From contig NZ_KK853997.1 of assembly GCF_000696185.1 (NCBI RefSeq), positions 1,984,761 to 2,048,760 of the forward strand: DNA of 64,000 bases, read 5' to 3'. The stretch comes from Kitasatospora cheerisanensis KCTC 2395. Lineage in GTDB: Bacteria > Actinomycetota > Actinomycetes > Streptomycetales > Streptomycetaceae. Positions 63,477 through 64,000 of this stretch are shown in pieces. The translations under genes were made by a program, and so were the position numbers. The notes below the pieces were generated by a model. The model had not been told where the DNA came from, made no database searches, and saw nothing but the letters and a program-made list of their open reading frames with translations. Numbering within the stretch: position 1 is the stretch's first letter; every line of letters begins with the position of its first letter.

Positions 63477-63528
63477 TACTCGCGTAGATCCAGCCAGAAA
63501 GATACGCGCGTAGAGAATGACCCGACAA
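63477..63528 (-). promoter_or_regulatory. Promoter of the nuclease gene with direct repeat TAC(T/G)CGCGTAGA
   Basis: TACTCGCGTAGA (63477-63488) and TACGCGCGTAGA (63503-63514) start 26 bases apart. Reading leftwards TTGTCG (63523-63528) and TATCTT (63499-63504), spaced 18, form the likely promoter. The second repeat lies mostly in the spacer, the first just downstream of the -10. The rest of the 316-base gap (63349-63664) holds only this and the terminator below. Confidence 0.5.
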
Positions 63529-63618
63529 GGGCCTTGACATGAACTTCTGGCCACCGGGCCGGAACTTCCCACCGCCGAACCGCCGCGAACAAGCCACCGA
63601 ACCGCCCCGGGTGCGCGA

Positions 63619-63645
63619 GAAGGGGCACCCGGCGGGTGCCCCTTC
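63619..63645 (-). terminator. Hairpin after the nickel/cobalt permease gene
   Basis: GAAGGGGCACCC (63619-63630) pairs perfectly with GGGTGCCCCTTC (63634-63645), loop GGC. It lies about 20 bases beyond the stop at 63665. Confidence 0.8.
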
Positions 63646-63664
63646 GGTGCTGACGCGGCGTCGG

Positions 63665-64000
63665 TCAGGCCTGCTCGCGCAGCCCCGCCGACCACTTCTG
63701 CTCGACCTTGCCGAACTTCCAGAAGGCCATCGCCCCGGCCCAGGTGACCACGAACAGGCCGACGATCACGTAGCCGACCAGGTTGAGGTCGAGCGAGCCG
63801 ATCCAGCCGATCGGGCCGGAGGTGATGTCCAGCTTCTCGGCCAGCAGGCCGACCAGCTCGATCACGCCGATCACCAGCGCGACCAGCACCGACAGACCGG
63901 TGACGGTGAGGTTGTAGTAGATCTTGCGGACCGGCTTGGAGAACGCCCACTCGTAGGCGAAGTTCATGAACGAGCCGTCGATGGTGTCCAGCAGGCTCAT
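63665..64000 (-). CDS. Nickel/cobalt permease (HoxN/NixA family), C-terminal part
   Basis: Only the last 111 residues are in the window; the N-terminus lies beyond 64000. MSLLDTIDGSFMNFAYEWAF corresponds to the conserved LGMxLxDTxDGxxMxxAYxWA block of HoxN/NixA, followed by two hydrophobic helices (GLSVLVALVIGVIELVGLLA and VGYVIVGLFVVTWAGAMAFW). The family imports Ni(II) or Co(II) for metalloenzymes. The Met at position 64000 is an internal residue, not the true start. Confidence 0.85.
   Translation of the reverse strand: MSLLDTIDGSFMNFAYEWAFSKPVRKIYYNLTVTGLSVLVALVIGVIELVGLLAEKLDITSGPIGWIGSLDLNLVGYVIVGLFVVTWAGAMAFWKFGKVEQKWSAGLREQA

Noticed and set aside
63477-63514. PhoP box controlling the secreted nuclease
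   Set aside because: The repeat TAC(T/G)CGCGTAGA with a 26-base period does not resemble the GTTCACC-type 11-base direct repeats of Streptomyces PhoP boxes.
1-64000. tRNA, rRNA, integrase, transposase or attachment site
   Set aside because: No cloverleaf-like element, rRNA segment, recombinase motif or terminal inverted repeat was found by reading. Short RNA genes could still be missed without a covariance search.

Overview
The window is a 64 kb stretch of very GC-rich DNA with strong GC third-position bias. Its dense, mostly short operons, GTG starts, leaderless genes and HrdB-like promoters suggest an actinomycete, most likely of the Streptomycetaceae (Streptomyces or Kitasatospora). Supporting hallmarks are a family 1 encapsulin with a DyP peroxidase, a VanZ-like protein, a DUF4240 protein, a large HTH/ATPase/repeat regulator, a PPOX F420-type enzyme, and a single TTA leucine codon. 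I saw no rRNA, tRNA, CRISPR array, phage or insertion sequence. It reads as chromosomal, with many accessory metabolic genes.

Layout. 1-4151: IclR regulator divergent from a sugar ABC importer (binding lipoprotein and two permeases). 4155-5381: an atypical EPSP synthase paralogue. 5458-13029: a carbohydrate-utilisation locus, with a second sugar ABC importer and a 2-hydroxyacid dehydrogenase on the minus strand and a DUF2264 protein and a sugar isomerase on the plus strand, separated by a GATC-rich operator region. 13008-16468: GNAT, VanZ-like, metallo-beta-lactamase-fold and hypothetical genes. 16503-19794: a DeoR/LacI-type regulator divergent from a secreted beta-helix protein; this intergenic region shares operator motifs with the 9.9-10.2 kb region. 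19825-25418: two ABC-F ATPases, DUF4240, nitroreductase, GNAT. 25483-26917: TetR regulator and azoreductase, divergent. 27050-30399: a large repeat protein. 30673-33725: a small secreted protein, a strong hairpin, and a three-gene ABC system with a TTA codon. 33877-39521: Nudix, Tex, a membrane glycosyltransferase, PPOX, SGNH hydrolase. 39576-42826: P450, encapsulin, DyP peroxidase. 42936-45566: MarR regulator and MMPL pump, divergent. 45574-50750: membrane and hypothetical proteins, a HTH/P-loop/32-residue-repeat protein, a double STAS protein. 50878-64000: HxlR regulator and aminotransferase, a lipoprotein, a second HEAT-type protein, a YnfA-family protein, a secreted phosphoesterase, a class IV aminotransferase, a DinB protein, an FAD dehydrogenase, a secreted ExeM-type nuclease, and the C-terminal end of a nickel/cobalt permease at the right edge.

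A recurring property matters to anyone using this annotation. At least nine otherwise intact genes are broken by a one-base shift in a GC-rich run, and almost all look like the loss of one base. Housekeeping genes (tex) are affected too, so I read these as probable consensus-sequence errors rather than pseudogenes. I give each gene its full repaired extent. One repair restores the encapsulin cargo-loading tail on the DyP peroxidase.
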